Source: Stenotrophomonas maltophilia
Lineage (GTDB): Bacteria > Pseudomonadota > Gammaproteobacteria > Xanthomonadales > Xanthomonadaceae
DNA: 64,000 nucleotides
Assembly (NCBI GenBank): GCA_002363385.1
Contig: DEVL01000003.1
Location: 1,186,085-1,250,084 of the forward strand
Direction of reading: 5' to 3'
Below the pieces are notes generated by a model. The model had not been told where the DNA came from and did no database searches. It was given only the letters and a program-made list of their open reading frames with translations. Positions 8,537 through 19,323 of the stretch are shown here, one piece after another. Each line of letters opens with the position of its first letter. The first letter of the stretch is position 1. Position numbers and translations under genes: made by a program.

Positions 8537-9427
8537 TCATCCCTTCAGCTGCTCCTGCAGCCACCCGGCCAACGCATCCACCCGCAGGTCCGCCGCACCC
8601 TCCGGCGTCGCCAGCACCCAGAACCCGCCCGTGGCGCCAAATCCCCACGGGGCCAGCAGTCGGCCCGCTGCCAGCTCATCGGCCACCAGCGGCTCCGGCG
8701 CGATCGCCACGCCCAGCCCTGCCACCGCCGCTTCCAGCAGGTAATACAGGTGCTCGAAGCCGCTGCCCAGTTGCAGCTGGGCCGGCTCCAGTCCATGCGA
8801 CAGTGCCCAGGCCGGCCACGCCTGCGGGCGTGAGGTCGTATGCAACAGGGCTTCGCCCAGCAAAGCGGAGGGCGGCTGATGCCTCAGCCGCGCCGACGCC
8901 GGATGCTGCGGACTCACCACCACGCCCACACGCTCCGGGGCCAGCTCCCGCACCTGCCAGCCACGCGGCCAGGGCGGCTGAGCGAGCAGCAGCACCGCAT
9001 CCAGCCCCTGCTGCTCGGCGGTGAAGCTCCCATCCTGGGCCGACCAATGCAGCGGCAGCTGGGGCAGGGCGTTCTGCAGTGCCTGCAGGCGAGGAATCAT
9101 CCAGCGCGCCAGAATGCTGCCGCTGCAGCCCAGCACCAACGCTTCGGGCCGCTGGTGGCGTTTGAGCGCACTAACCGCCTCGCGGATCTGCTCGAACGCG
9201 CCTTCGCAGGCGGCCTGCAGATCCTCGCCGGCCCGGGTCAGGCGCAGCCCACGCCCCTCGCGCTGGAACAACGCAACGCCCAGATGCTCCTCCAGCAAGC
9301 GCAGCTGGCGGCTGATCGCGCCATGGGTGACATGCAGTGCCTCGGCGGCACGGCCGACCCCGCCCAGCCGGGCAGCCGCTTCAAAGCTGCGCAGGGCGTT
9401 GAGCGGGGGCAACGGTCCGTCGGTCAT
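8537..9427 (-). CDS. trpI: LysR-family regulator, TrpI-like
   Basis: This 296-residue LysR-type regulator has an N-terminal winged helix-turn-helix (LNALRSFEAAARLGGVGRA, then HVTHGAISRQLRLLEEHLG) and a C-terminal periplasmic-binding-like effector domain. The DNA-binding domain closely resembles the TrpI/GcvA/AmpR branch. It is divergent from trpB with a 95-base spacer, exactly as trpI is placed in Pseudomonas, where TrpI with indoleglycerol phosphate activates trpBA. I infer the same role here. The evidence for the LysR class is direct, while the trpI name rests on position and N-terminal similarity. Confidence 0.75.
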   Translation of the reverse strand: MTDGPLPPLNALRSFEAAARLGGVGRAAEALHVTHGAISRQLRLLEEHLGVALFQREGRGLRLTRAGEDLQAACEGAFEQIREAVSALKRHQRPEALVLGCSGSILARWMIPRLQALQNALPQLPLHWSAQDGSFTAEQQGLDAVLLLAQPPWPRGWQVRELAPERVGVVVSPQHPASARLRHQPPSALLGEALLHTTSRPQAWPAWALSHGLEPAQLQLGSGFEHLYYLLEAAVAGLGVAIAPEPLVADELAAGRLLAPWGFGATGGFWVLATPEGAADLRVDALAGWLQEQLKG

Positions 9428-9438
9428 GTGAGTTTTCC

Positions 9439-9475
9439 TGACAGGTTGTGGCAGATATTATCGATATTCCTGTCA
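9439..9475. promoter_or_regulatory. Candidate LysR operator in the trpI-trpB divergent region
   Basis: A perfect inverted repeat, TGACAGG at 9439-9445 and CCTGTCA at 9469-9475, is separated by 23 bases that include the AT-rich stretch atattatcgatatt. A further TGTCAGCCTGTC follows at about 9494-9505. It lies midway between the two divergent start codons, where a TrpI-type activator would bind. The binding itself is inferred. Confidence 0.45.
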
Positions 9476-9522
9476 TCACAGGTGCGCTAAATTGTCAGCC
9501 TGTCTCCACCGGCTGTCGCGCT

Positions 9523-10745
<1,223 letters not shown>

Positions 10746-10749
<4 letters not shown>

Positions 10750-11444
10750 ATCCGCTGCTGCGCCAAGGAAGTGCGCTGCTTATGCTGGTCGGCCTGACCG
10801 GATGTACGCCGCCGGACCCGCCGGTGCTGCCCGCGCCGGCCGCACCGGTCGGTGCCGTGGCGCCGGCGCGCGAGTCGGCCAGCAATGACGATGACATCGC
10901 CAACCGCCCGATCGAGGACGCGCCGGAGCCGCCCAAGGCTGCCGATCTGCCCGCTGCGGATGACACTGCGCCGTCGGTGGTCTCGGTCGCACTGGATCAT
11001 GCCGGCGATGTGGTGATCGGGCAGCGCTTCACCGAGCTCGCCGCCGATGGCCCGTGGCATTCGGCCGGCCTGAGCGAAGGCGAGCCAAACGGCGCCTGCG
11101 AGTACTACGAGCGTGGCAACCTGCCCGAAGGCGTGTCGATGATGGTCGAGGACGACCACGTGCAGCGCTTCGAGCTGGCGCCGATCGAGGAGTCCTACGA
11201 GGCCATCACCCAGCCGGGGCCCTTCGGGCTGAGGCTGGGCATGACCCTGGATGAAGCGCTCACGCGGCTGCCGCCCGGCAGTACACGCGCGCCGCATGCC
11301 TATGACCCGGAAACGGGCGAATACCTGACCTGGCAGGACCCCGGTTCGGATCTGGCGATCCGGCTGGAGATCTTCGACGGGGTGATATCGAAGCTGTACT
11401 GGGGCGCCAGTGGCGCCGTTGAACTGATGGAAGGATGTGCCTGA
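10746..11444 (+). CDS. Predicted lipoprotein between trpB and trpA
   Basis: I do not recognise a family. The 232-residue product starts at a GTG that overlaps the trpB stop. It has a lipoprotein signal peptide with the lipobox LTGC near residue 20, then a Pro/Ala/Asp-rich linker. A compact domain of about 150 residues follows (SVVSVALDHAGDVVIGQRF to the C-terminus) with an AITQPGPFGLRLGMTLDEAL segment, reminiscent of small repeated beta-alpha lipoprotein domains. The trpA ATG begins 2 bases after its stop, so it is translated in the middle of the trpBA message. An envelope protein inside this operon has no obvious metabolic reason. Confidence 0.8.
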
Positions 11445-11445
11445 G

Positions 11446-12258
11446 ATGTCCGTGGACCGTATCGATGCCTGTTTTGCCCGCCTGCGCGATGAACGTCGCA
11501 AGGCGCTGATCCCCTTCATCACCGCCGGTGATCCCGGTCTGGAAGCCACCGTGCCGGTCATGCATGCACTGGCCGCGGCCGGCGCGGACGTGATCGAGCT
11601 CGGGGTGCCGTTCTCTGACCCGATGGCCGACGGCCCGACCATCCAGCGCAGCTCCGAGCGCGCGCTGGCCCGTGGGGCAGGGTTGCGCTATGTGCTGGAG
11701 ACCGTCGAAGCCTTCCGCAAGGACGATGCCACCACCCCGGTGGTGCTGATGGGCTATCTCAACCCCATCGAGATCCACGGCACGGAACGCTTCGCGCAGT
11801 CTGCCATTGCCGCGGGCGTGGACGGCATCCTGCTGGTCGATCTGCCCCCGGAGGAAGCTGCCGAAACCCGCGAGATATTCACCGCCGCCGGCCTGGCGCT
11901 GATCCTGCTGGCCTCGCCGACCACGGCCGATACACGCCTGGATGCACTGTCGGCGATGGCCCAGGGTTATCTCTACTACGTCAGTTTCGCCGGGGTGACC
12001 GGGGCCTCGGATCGGCTGGACAGCGGCGCCGCCGGTGCCCGCCTGCGCGACCTGCGCAGCCGTTCGGCGGTGCCGGTGGTGGCCGGCTTCGGCATCAAGG
12101 ATGCGGCCAGTGCAGCGGCCATGGCCGTGGAGGCCGATGGCGTGGTGGTGGGTAGCGCGCTGGTGGCTGCATTGGGCGAGGCCCCCGATGCCACGGCCGC
12201 CGCACAAGCCGCGGAGGGTTTCCTCACGCCGCTGCGGCGCGCGCTCGACGCCGCCTGA
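11446..12258 (+). CDS. trpA: Tryptophan synthase alpha chain
   Basis: TrpA cleaves indole-3-glycerol phosphate to indole and glyceraldehyde 3-phosphate, passing indole to TrpB. The 270-residue TIM barrel carries the catalytic Glu in DVIELGVPFSDPMADGP and the second acid (Asp) in the same motif, plus the phosphate-binding GFGIKD loop near the C-terminus. I chose the ATG at 11446 because its product starts at the conserved RIDACFARL helix; an ATG 9 bases upstream is possible. A strong hairpin after the gene closes the trp transcript. Confidence 0.96.
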   Translation: MSVDRIDACFARLRDERRKALIPFITAGDPGLEATVPVMHALAAAGADVIELGVPFSDPMADGPTIQRSSERALARGAGLRYVLETVEAFRKDDATTPVVLMGYLNPIEIHGTERFAQSAIAAGVDGILLVDLPPEEAAETREIFTAAGLALILLASPTTADTRLDALSAMAQGYLYYVSFAGVTGASDRLDSGAAGARLRDLRSRSAVPVVAGFGIKDAASAAAMAVEADGVVVGSALVAALGEAPDATAAAQAAEGFLTPLRRALDAA

Positions 12259-12295
12259 AGCACGCAAACGTACGTACCAGAATGGTTTACGCCAG

Positions 12296-12317
12296 CCCCC
12301 CGGCAACCGCCGGGGGG
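12296..12317 (+). terminator. Strong GC hairpin after trpA
   Basis: CCCCCCGGC-AACC-GCCGGGGGG forms a perfect 9-bp stem, 37 bases after the trpA stop. It has no T-run, so it is a probable but not canonical intrinsic terminator separating trpBA from accD. Confidence 0.6.
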
Positions 12318-12396
12318 TGCCCGAGCATGGAAACGGTGAGCTAGACTGTCCGCCTTTGCGGCCCCCGGGCCGCCCTGAACGGAAGTAGCATCCCGC

Positions 12397-13280
<884 letters not shown>

Positions 13281-13281
<1 letters not shown>

Positions 13282-14633
13282 TGGCGTCGCGCAAGTATTT
13301 CGGCACCGACGGCATCCGCGGCAAGGTCGGTGAGGGCGTCATCTCCGCCGATTTCGTGCTGCGCCTGGGCAATGCGCTCGGCCGCGCGCTGACCGAGCGC
13401 AACGGGCACCGCCCCGTGGTGGTGATCGGCAAGGACACCCGCATCTCCGGTTACATGTTCGAAGCTGCACTCGAAGCCGGGCTGGTCGCAGCCGGTGCTG
13501 ATGTACAGCTGCTCGGCCCGATGCCCACGCCTGCGGTGGCCTTCCTCACCCGTACCCTCGGTGCGGATGCCGGCATCGTCATCAGCGCCTCGCACAATCC
13601 GCACTACGACAACGGCATCAAGTTCTTCTCCGCCGATGGCGAGAAGCTCGATGACGCCACCGAGCTGGCGCTGGAAGCCGCGCTCGATGCGCCGTTCACC
13701 ACGGTCGAGTCCGAGCGGCTGGGCAAGGCCATGCGTGCCCGCGATGCGGTCGGTCGCTACATCGAATTCTGCAAGGCCAGCGTGCCGCGCGGGTTCGATC
13801 TGCGTGGGCTGAAGATCGTGCTCGACTGCGCGCACGGCGCTACGTATCACGTCGCCCCGCTGCTGTTCCGCGAGATGGGCGCGGAGGTGATCAGCATCGG
13901 CGATGCGCCCAACGGCCTGAACATCAACGATGGCGTCGGCTCGATGCACATCGACAATCTCGCTGCGAAAGTGCGCGAGGTCGGTGCTGATTTCGGTATC
14001 GCCTTCGACGGCGACGGCGACCGCGTGTTGATGGCCGATGACCAGGGCAACCCGGTGGACGGCGATGACCTGCTGTTCGTGCTGGCCCAGGCCTGGCAGC
14101 GCAGCGGTCGCCTGCATGGCCCGGTGGTCGGCACGCTGATGACCAACTTCGGTCTGGAGCAGGCACTGGAACGGCTGGAGATCCCGTTCCAGCGCAGCAA
14201 TGTTGGTGACCGCTACGTGCATCAGGCACTGGTGGAAAACAACGGTGTGCTCGGCGGCGAGGCCTCCGGGCATCTGTTGTGCCTGGATCGCGCCACTACC
14301 GGCGATGCGATCGTCAGCGCGCTGCAGGTGCTGGAAGTGCTGCGCCGTGATGGCACCTCCCTGCGCCAGGTGCTGTCGGTGCTCAACAAGGTGCCGCAGA
14401 AGACCGTCAACGTGCGCCTGCAGGGCGCAGCCAAGGCGACCGTACAGGCCGAAAGCGTGCAGGCCGCGCTGGCGGCTGCGCAGCAGGCAGTGAAGGGGCG
14501 CGGTCGCGCGTTCCTGCGCCCGTCAGGTACCGAGCCGGTGGTGCGTGTGACCGTCGAGGCGGACAGTGCCGAGCTGATGCAGTCCACGCTGGACAATCTC
14601 TCGGCGGCGGTGAAGGCGGCCGCCGCAGGCTGA
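13281..14633 (+). CDS. glmM: Phosphoglucosamine mutase
   Basis: GlmM interconverts glucosamine 6- and 1-phosphate, feeding UDP-GlcNAc for peptidoglycan and LPS. The 450-residue product starts with KYFGTDGIRGKVG. It has the phosphoserine at residue 104 in ISASHNP, the magnesium loop DGDGDR, the sugar-binding GEASGH loop and the phosphate-binding RPSGTEPVVRV. It starts on the last base of the accD stop. In many gammaproteobacteria glmM follows ftsH-folP, so the accD-glmM pair is a Xanthomonadaceae-type arrangement. Confidence 0.97.
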
Positions 14634-14654
14634 GTCACGCGATGACGAGTGAAA

Positions 14655-14684
14655 CAAAAACGCCCCGGGAGACCGGGGCGTTTT
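14655..14684 (+). terminator. Intrinsic terminator after glmM
   Basis: The stem AACGCCCCGG and CCGGGGCGTT closes on a GAGA loop and is followed by TT. A-rich sequence precedes it, so it can act in both directions between glmM and the convergent deacetylase gene. Confidence 0.9.
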
Positions 14685-14705
14685 CGTTGCAGCGCAGACG
14701 GCCGG

Positions 14706-15560
14706 TTACGGCCCCGGCGCCATCTTCTTTTTCTTCGCTTTGAAGCGGTTGAACAGCGGCGCGATCAGCGGGTGGTAGCTGTAAGCGATGCGCTTGCGCA
14801 GCCAGCTGGCCGGGCGGTCGCGGATCGCGAACCGGTAGATGTGCTCTGGATCGCCCCCGACCACGTTGCGACCGAACGGATGGGTGGTATGCAGGTACTT
14901 GAAGCCCTGTGCCCGCGCGATCTGCACGTAGTCCTCGTCGAAATCGCCGTACGGCCAGCACAGCGTGTCCGAGACGTCACCCAGCTGCTGCTGCAGCACA
15001 TCGCGCGCCACCGACAGGTCGCCACTGATGCCCTGGCGCTTGTGCTCGCGGGAGATGTCCTGCTTGAGCCAGCGCGTATGCGTGTGCGTATGGCAATGCA
15101 CCTCGAAGGTGCCGGCGGCGATCATCGCGCGCGCCTCGCTCCAGCGCATCATGACCTCGTCCGGCCGGTTCTCGCGCAGGATCGCCGCCTCGCAGCCGCG
15201 ATGGTCGGGCGTTGCCGGCAGGGTGGCGCCGGCCTGACCGGCATGCGGGCGGACATCGCCGTCGCCCATCCAGCCGGTGACCACGAACACCACCGCATGC
15301 ATGCCGTATTTGGCCAGGATCGGATGCGCGTACACCCAGTTGTCCAGGTAGCCGTCATCGAAGGTGATCACGATCGACTTGGCCGGCGTCGGCTTGCCCG
15401 CCAGGAAATCCGCGTACTGCTCCAGCGTCAGCGAGGTCCAGCCGTTGGCCGCCAGCCAGGCGATCTGGCTTTCAAAGTTCTCCGGCGAGACCGTGATCAT
15501 TCCCGGGGACGGGGACACATGGTGGTGCATCAGCACCGGGACGGATCTAGCGTTGGCCAT
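14706..15560 (-). CDS. Polysaccharide deacetylase (NodB homology, CE4 family)
   Basis: CE4 enzymes remove N- or O-acetyl groups from polysaccharides with a metal-dependent Asp-His-His site. The 284-residue product has the motif TFDDGY at residues 66-71 with catalytic Asp68-Asp69. The metal-binding histidines are probably in FEVHCHTHTHTRW. The N-terminal HHHVSP segment resembles extracellular PgaB/IcaB-like enzymes, although no clear signal peptide is seen. Its start overlaps the upstream glycosyltransferase stop by 14 bases. The two are therefore one transcription unit, probably modifying a surface glycan; the polymer is unknown. Confidence 0.88.
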   Translation of the reverse strand: MANARSVPVLMHHHVSPSPGMITVSPENFESQIAWLAANGWTSLTLEQYADFLAGKPTPAKSIVITFDDGYLDNWVYAHPILAKYGMHAVVFVVTGWMGDGDVRPHAGQAGATLPATPDHRGCEAAILRENRPDEVMMRWSEARAMIAAGTFEVHCHTHTHTRWLKQDISREHKRQGISGDLSVARDVLQQQLGDVSDTLCWPYGDFDEDYVQIARAQGFKYLHTTHPFGRNVVGGDPEHIYRFAIRDRPASWLRKRIAYSYHPLIAPLFNRFKAKKKKMAPGP

Positions 15561-16698
15561 GGCCCAGTTCCTTCAACCACTGGTGGTAATAATATTCGGT
15601 CGCTTCAGTGTGACCGGTCGGGGTGAAGCGATGTGCGCTGCGCATCCATTCCCACCCCGCCAGACCCATCTGCTGGCGGCGGTCGGGCTGCTCGATCAGG
15701 GTGCGCAGTGCGCCGGTCAGCGCGGCCTGGTCGCCCAGCGGTGCAAGCAGGGCATTGCTGCCTTCCACCACCATTTCCGGGACGCCGCCCACCCGGGTCG
15801 CAACGATCGGCACCCCGACATACGCCGCTTCCAGGAACACCGTGCCAGCGGCTTCCTTGTGCGTGGCGAGCGCGAAGATATCGAAACCGGTCATCAGCCG
15901 GCAAGCGCCCTGGCGGTAGCCCAGCAGATGCACCTGTGCGGCAATGCCGAGCTGCTCGCGCAGTGCGATCAGCCGGTCCATCACCGGCTGGCCGTCGCCG
16001 ACGATCACCAACTGCACGCGCGGATCGGCGCGGCACAGCGGCGCGATGGCCTGCAGCAGCTCCACGTGACCCTTGGGCTCGCGCAGCACGGCGACGCAGC
16101 CGACCACGATCTGCTCCTCGTTGAAACCCAGTTCGGCACGCACGTCTGCACGGGTGTCCTGCAGGCACTGCCATGGGTCGCGCTTGGCGATCTGCGACCA
16201 CTGCGGCGGCACCGCGATCGGCGGAACGATGCCGACGTGCGCGTCGTCGATGCCGCGGCTGACCATCAGCTTCTTGACGAAGCTGCTGACCGTCATCACC
16301 CGGTGGGGCAGGCCGGTATAGGTCAGCAGCGAGTTGATCGGGCTCATCAGATGGCGCGAGCGCACCACCAGCGGCGTACCGCCGAGCCGGGCGCCGGCGG
16401 CGGCGATCAGGCTGTCGCGGCGGCTGGTGGTGTTGACCACATCGTAGCCGTGGCGCCGCACCAGGCGTGAGACCGACCAGATGCCGCGCAGCATGCGCAG
16501 CAGGCCACCCATTTTCAGGGCGTGGACGGTGAAGCCGGCTTCGCGCGCCATCTCGCCCAGGCGGGCGCCGGGCTGGCAGAGCAGGGAGACCTCATGGCCT
16601 CGGTCGCGCATGGCCAGCATGTGGCGGTAGATGTAGATCTCCTGTCCACCAAAGCCCTTGGCGGCTTCGGTGTGGAGAATTTTCAGTGGCGCGTTCAT
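15547..16698 (-). CDS. Glycosyltransferase family 4 (GT-B) protein
   Basis: This 383-residue GT-B glycosyltransferase is of the WaaG/GT4 type. The N-terminal acceptor domain starts LKILHTEAAKGFGGQEIYIYR, with the glycine loop typical of GT4. The C-terminal donor domain has VGDG and the EX7E-like region EAAGTVFLEAAYVGVPIVATRVGGVPE, which binds the nucleotide sugar. I chose the start at 16698 because conservation begins there; an ATG at 16713 is possible, and the frame runs open to 16920 through low-complexity sequence. It overlaps the deacetylase gene. The likely role is lipopolysaccharide-core or exopolysaccharide synthesis, not resolved further. Confidence 0.88.
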   Translation of the reverse strand: MNAPLKILHTEAAKGFGGQEIYIYRHMLAMRDRGHEVSLLCQPGARLGEMAREAGFTVHALKMGGLLRMLRGIWSVSRLVRRHGYDVVNTTSRRDSLIAAAGARLGGTPLVVRSRHLMSPINSLLTYTGLPHRVMTVSSFVKKLMVSRGIDDAHVGIVPPIAVPPQWSQIAKRDPWQCLQDTRADVRAELGFNEEQIVVGCVAVLREPKGHVELLQAIAPLCRADPRVQLVIVGDGQPVMDRLIALREQLGIAAQVHLLGYRQGACRLMTGFDIFALATHKEAAGTVFLEAAYVGVPIVATRVGGVPEMVVEGSNALLAPLGDQAALTGALRTLIEQPDRRQQMGLAGWEWMRSAHRFTPTGHTEATEYYYHQWLKELGHGQR

Positions 16699-17092
16699 CG
16701 GTGGACGATCCATGTGTGAAAAAGCGCCCGCGCTGCGCGAGCGGCTGTCGTTGTTGCCTGCGGCTCGCGCCAGCGCATCCGATGCGCTGTGCAGTGCCGT
16801 GGGTGTCGGGTAGTGCGGTCGGCCAGGCACGGTCTCGCCGCTGCCGGCGTGAGTCAGCGCAACGCCATCGGCGATGAGAGGGAGAGCAGGGGCATCCATG
16901 AGGCGGACCGGGCGACGCAAGGAGTAATGGGGGCGGCGCTAGGGCGTCGCCGGTGGCCCGTTCTGGCCGTCTGGGCGCGCGCATTGTATCGGTTTGTATC
17001 AATGTATCGGTGGCGGGGTTGGCCCGATCTGGCACAATGTTCAGCCGGGCCACAGCTGGCCCACCGACCACCATGAACAAGCAGGAATCGCT
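16699..17092. other. Divergent intergenic region with TGTATC direct repeats
   Basis: This 394-base stretch separates the glycosyltransferase (left, minus strand) from the oxygenase (right, plus strand). It should hold both promoters. TGTATC is repeated at 16985, 16995 and 17003, followed by TTGGCC and a CACAAT -10-like box just before the oxygenase gene. I see no gene in it; the open frame at the left is an unconserved extension of the glycosyltransferase. Confidence 0.5.
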
Positions 17093-18028
17093 GTGAGCCA
17101 GATCCCCACCCTCGACATCACCCGTTTTGACACCGACCGCGACGCGTTCGTGGCCGAACTGGGTGCGGCCTACCGCGAATGGGGCTTTGCTGGCATCCGC
17201 AACCACGGCATTCCGCAGGCAGACATCGACGCAGCCTATGAGGTCTTCAAGGCCTTCTTCGCCCTGCCGGAAGAGACCAAGCGCCAGTACCACGTGCCTG
17301 GCAGCGGCGGCGCGCGTGGCTACACCGCCTTCGGCGTGGAGACGGCCAAGGGCTCGCAGCACTTCGACCTGAAAGAGTTCTGGCACATTGGCCGCGAGAT
17401 TCCGGACGACTCCCCCTACCGTGAGGTGATGGCCCCGAACCTGTGGCCGAGCGAGGTCCCGGGCTTCCGTGAGCGCGGCTATGGCATCTACCAGGCCCTG
17501 GACAAGCTGGGTTCGCGCGTCCTGTCGGCGCTGGCCCTGCACATCGGCCTGCCGGAAGACTTCTTCGCGGACAAGACCAACAACGGCAACTCGATCCTGC
17601 GCCCGATCCATTACCCGCCGATCACCGCCGAGAACATCCCGAACGTGCGCGCCGGTGCCCACGGCGACATCAACTTCATCACGCTGCTGGTCGGCGCCAG
17701 CGCGGCCGGCCTGGAAGTGCAGTCGCATGAAGGTAAGTGGGTGCCCTTCACCTCGGACGCGGACACCATCGTGGTCAACATCGGCGACATGCTGCAGCGC
17801 CTGACCAACCATGTGTACCCGTCGACGATCCACCGCGTGGTCAATCCCCCGGGCGAGCAGGCCCGCCAGCCGCGTTATTCGGTGCCGTTCTTCCTGCACC
17901 CGAACCCGGATTTCCTGATCGACGTGCTGCCGACCTGCATCACCCCGGAAAACCCGAGCCGCTACCCGGAGCCGATCACCGCCCACGGCTTCCTGGAAGA
18001 GCGCCTGCGCGAGATCAAGCTGAAGTAA
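17093..18028 (+). CDS. Isopenicillin N synthase-like Fe(II)/2-oxoglutarate-type oxygenase
   Basis: This 311-residue non-haem iron dioxygenase belongs to the isopenicillin-N-synthase/flavonol-synthase superfamily. The DIOX_N domain (residues 1-110) is followed by the 2OG-Fe(II) core. The iron ligands are His190 and Asp192 (AHGDIN) and His247 (TIHRVV), with the cosubstrate-binding pair Arg261 and Ser263 (RYS). The Arg-X-Ser pair is compatible with 2-oxoglutarate use or with an IPNS-like reaction. The GTG at 17093 starts the conserved IPTLDITRFD. It stands alone, with no peptide-synthetase or antibiotic genes nearby, so a secondary-metabolite role is not supported and the substrate is unknown. 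Confidence 0.88.
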   Translation: MSQIPTLDITRFDTDRDAFVAELGAAYREWGFAGIRNHGIPQADIDAAYEVFKAFFALPEETKRQYHVPGSGGARGYTAFGVETAKGSQHFDLKEFWHIGREIPDDSPYREVMAPNLWPSEVPGFRERGYGIYQALDKLGSRVLSALALHIGLPEDFFADKTNNGNSILRPIHYPPITAENIPNVRAGAHGDINFITLLVGASAAGLEVQSHEGKWVPFTSDADTIVVNIGDMLQRLTNHVYPSTIHRVVNPPGEQARQPRYSVPFFLHPNPDFLIDVLPTCITPENPSRYPEPITAHGFLEERLREIKLK

Positions 18029-18053
18029 GCGATCCTCTCATCGGAGCAAAAGA

Positions 18054-18083
18054 GAAGGCCGCCGCAAGGCGGCCTTCTTCATT
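18054..18083 (+). terminator. Intrinsic terminator after the oxygenase gene
   Basis: GAAGGCCGCC-GCAA-GGCGGCCTTC gives a perfect 10-bp stem followed by TTCATT. It lies 25 bases after the stop codon. Confidence 0.9.
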
Positions 18084-18087
18084 CTGC

Positions 18088-18112
18088 GGAGTGCCGGCCG
18101 TTGGCCGGCTCC
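18088..18112 (+). repeat. SMAG/REP-like palindrome
   Basis: GGAGTGCCGGCC-GTT-GGCCGGCTCC has the same stem-GTT-stem layout as the palindromes at 8512 and 3387. Confidence 0.6.
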
Positions 18113-18158
18113 AGACAATGTTGGCCCGGCTGCATCCGGCTATTCGCTGCCCCGTGTT

Positions 18159-18270
18159 GGGCGAGCGCTGCCATGCCCAGCCGGGACGCGCCGTAAACCC
18201 GTCCCTGGGGGCTCGACGGGCGCCATCCATGGCGCCCGACGGTCCAGGCTGGGCACGGCAGCGCTCGCCC
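18159..18270 (+). repeat. Composite palindromic intergenic repeat, complete copy (112 bp)
   Basis: Outer 24-base inverted arms (gggcgagcgctgccatgcccagcc at 18159-18182, ggctgggcacggcagcgctcgccc at 18247-18270, one mismatch) enclose the conserved block cgccgtaaacccgtccctgg. An inner hairpin, cgggcgccat/atggcgcccg, lies inside. The same conserved block is found at position 1 and inverted at 35691-35778. The remaining bases to tpiA (18271-18512) hold AT-rich sequence with probable promoter elements and no recognisable gene. Confidence 0.75.
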
Positions 18271-18512
18271 CCGACAGATTTCCTCGCCGGAGGGCAGGGT
18301 GGACTCAATGCCGATCCGGCGCTTTGTCGCTGTTCCATGCAAGCCCACCCATGCCTGCCCAGCCCGGCACGTCCGCCGCTCCCGTCGCCGTTGCTTTTGC
18401 TGTTGGCCCGCAGCGAAAAATAAATATCCAATTGAAATGTAAGCGTTTTCCCGCCAACGCCAATTCGTTGCATCCGTTATCATGGCCGGCTGATACCCAA
18501 AGGAGCCCCGCC

Positions 18513-19268
18513 ATGCGCCGCAAGATCGTCGCCGGTAACTGGAAGCTGCACGGCAGCCGCCAATTCGCCACCGACCTGGTCAGTGACCTGGTTGCCGACC
18601 TCCCACTGCAGGGCGTCGAAGTCGTGGTCCTGCCGCCGCTCCCGTATCTGGGCGAACTGGTCGAAGCCTTCGAAGGGCGCGCCGTCGCCTTCGGCTCCCA
18701 GGACGTCAGCAGCAACGAAAAGGGCGCCTACACCGGTGAAGTCTCGGCCACCATGCTGGCCGAAGTCGGCGCCCGCTACGGCCTGGTCGGCCACTCCGAG
18801 CGCCGCCAGTACCACGCTGAAAGCAGCGAACTGGTCGCCCGCAAGTTCGCCGCCGCCCTGCATGCCGGCTTGACCCCCATCCTGTGCGTCGGCGAAACCC
18901 TTGAGCAGCGTGAAGTCGGCCAGACCGAGGCCGTCATCGCCTCGCAGCTGGCACCCGTGCTGGAGCTGGTCGGCGCCGCGGGCTTCGCCCAGGCCGTCGT
19001 CGCTTATGAGCCGGTCTGGGCCATCGGGACCGGCCGGACCGCCTCCAAGGAGCAGGCCCAGCAGGTCCACGCGTTCATCCGTGGCGAAGTGGCCAAGCTC
19101 GATGCTAGAATTGCGGATTCACTGTCGATCCTCTATGGCGGCAGCGTGAAGCCCGACAACGCCGCGGAACTGTTCGCACAGCCCGATGTCGATGGTGGGC
19201 TGGTGGGCGGCGCCTCGCTGGTGGCCGCGGATTTCCTTGCCATCGCTGCCGCGGCGGCGGGGCGCTAA
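18513..19268 (+). CDS. tpiA: Triosephosphate isomerase
   Basis: TpiA interconverts dihydroxyacetone phosphate and glyceraldehyde 3-phosphate in glycolysis. The 251-residue barrel has Lys11 in AGNWK, catalytic His94 in GLVGHSERR and catalytic Glu166 in AYEPVWAIGTG, with the phosphate loops LYGGSV and GGASL. The ATG at 18513 follows AAAGGAG at ideal spacing, which rules out the longer upstream frame. secG follows closely, a conserved tpiA-secG-tRNA-Leu-nuo linkage. Confidence 0.98.
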   Translation: MRRKIVAGNWKLHGSRQFATDLVSDLVADLPLQGVEVVVLPPLPYLGELVEAFEGRAVAFGSQDVSSNEKGAYTGEVSATMLAEVGARYGLVGHSERRQYHAESSELVARKFAAALHAGLTPILCVGETLEQREVGQTEAVIASQLAPVLELVGAAGFAQAVVAYEPVWAIGTGRTASKEQAQQVHAFIRGEVAKLDARIADSLSILYGGSVKPDNAAELFAQPDVDGGLVGGASLVAADFLAIAAAAAGR

Positions 19269-19323
19269 TTAGTTACGTTGTCGGCCCAACCGCCGGCACG
19301 ACATGTCCGAGGACGGATTCGAA

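Noticed and set aside
16699..16920. N-terminal extension of the glycosyltransferase
   Set aside because: The 74 extra residues are low-complexity. The GT4 fold begins at NAPLKILHTEAAKGFGG, and the region is needed as promoter space.
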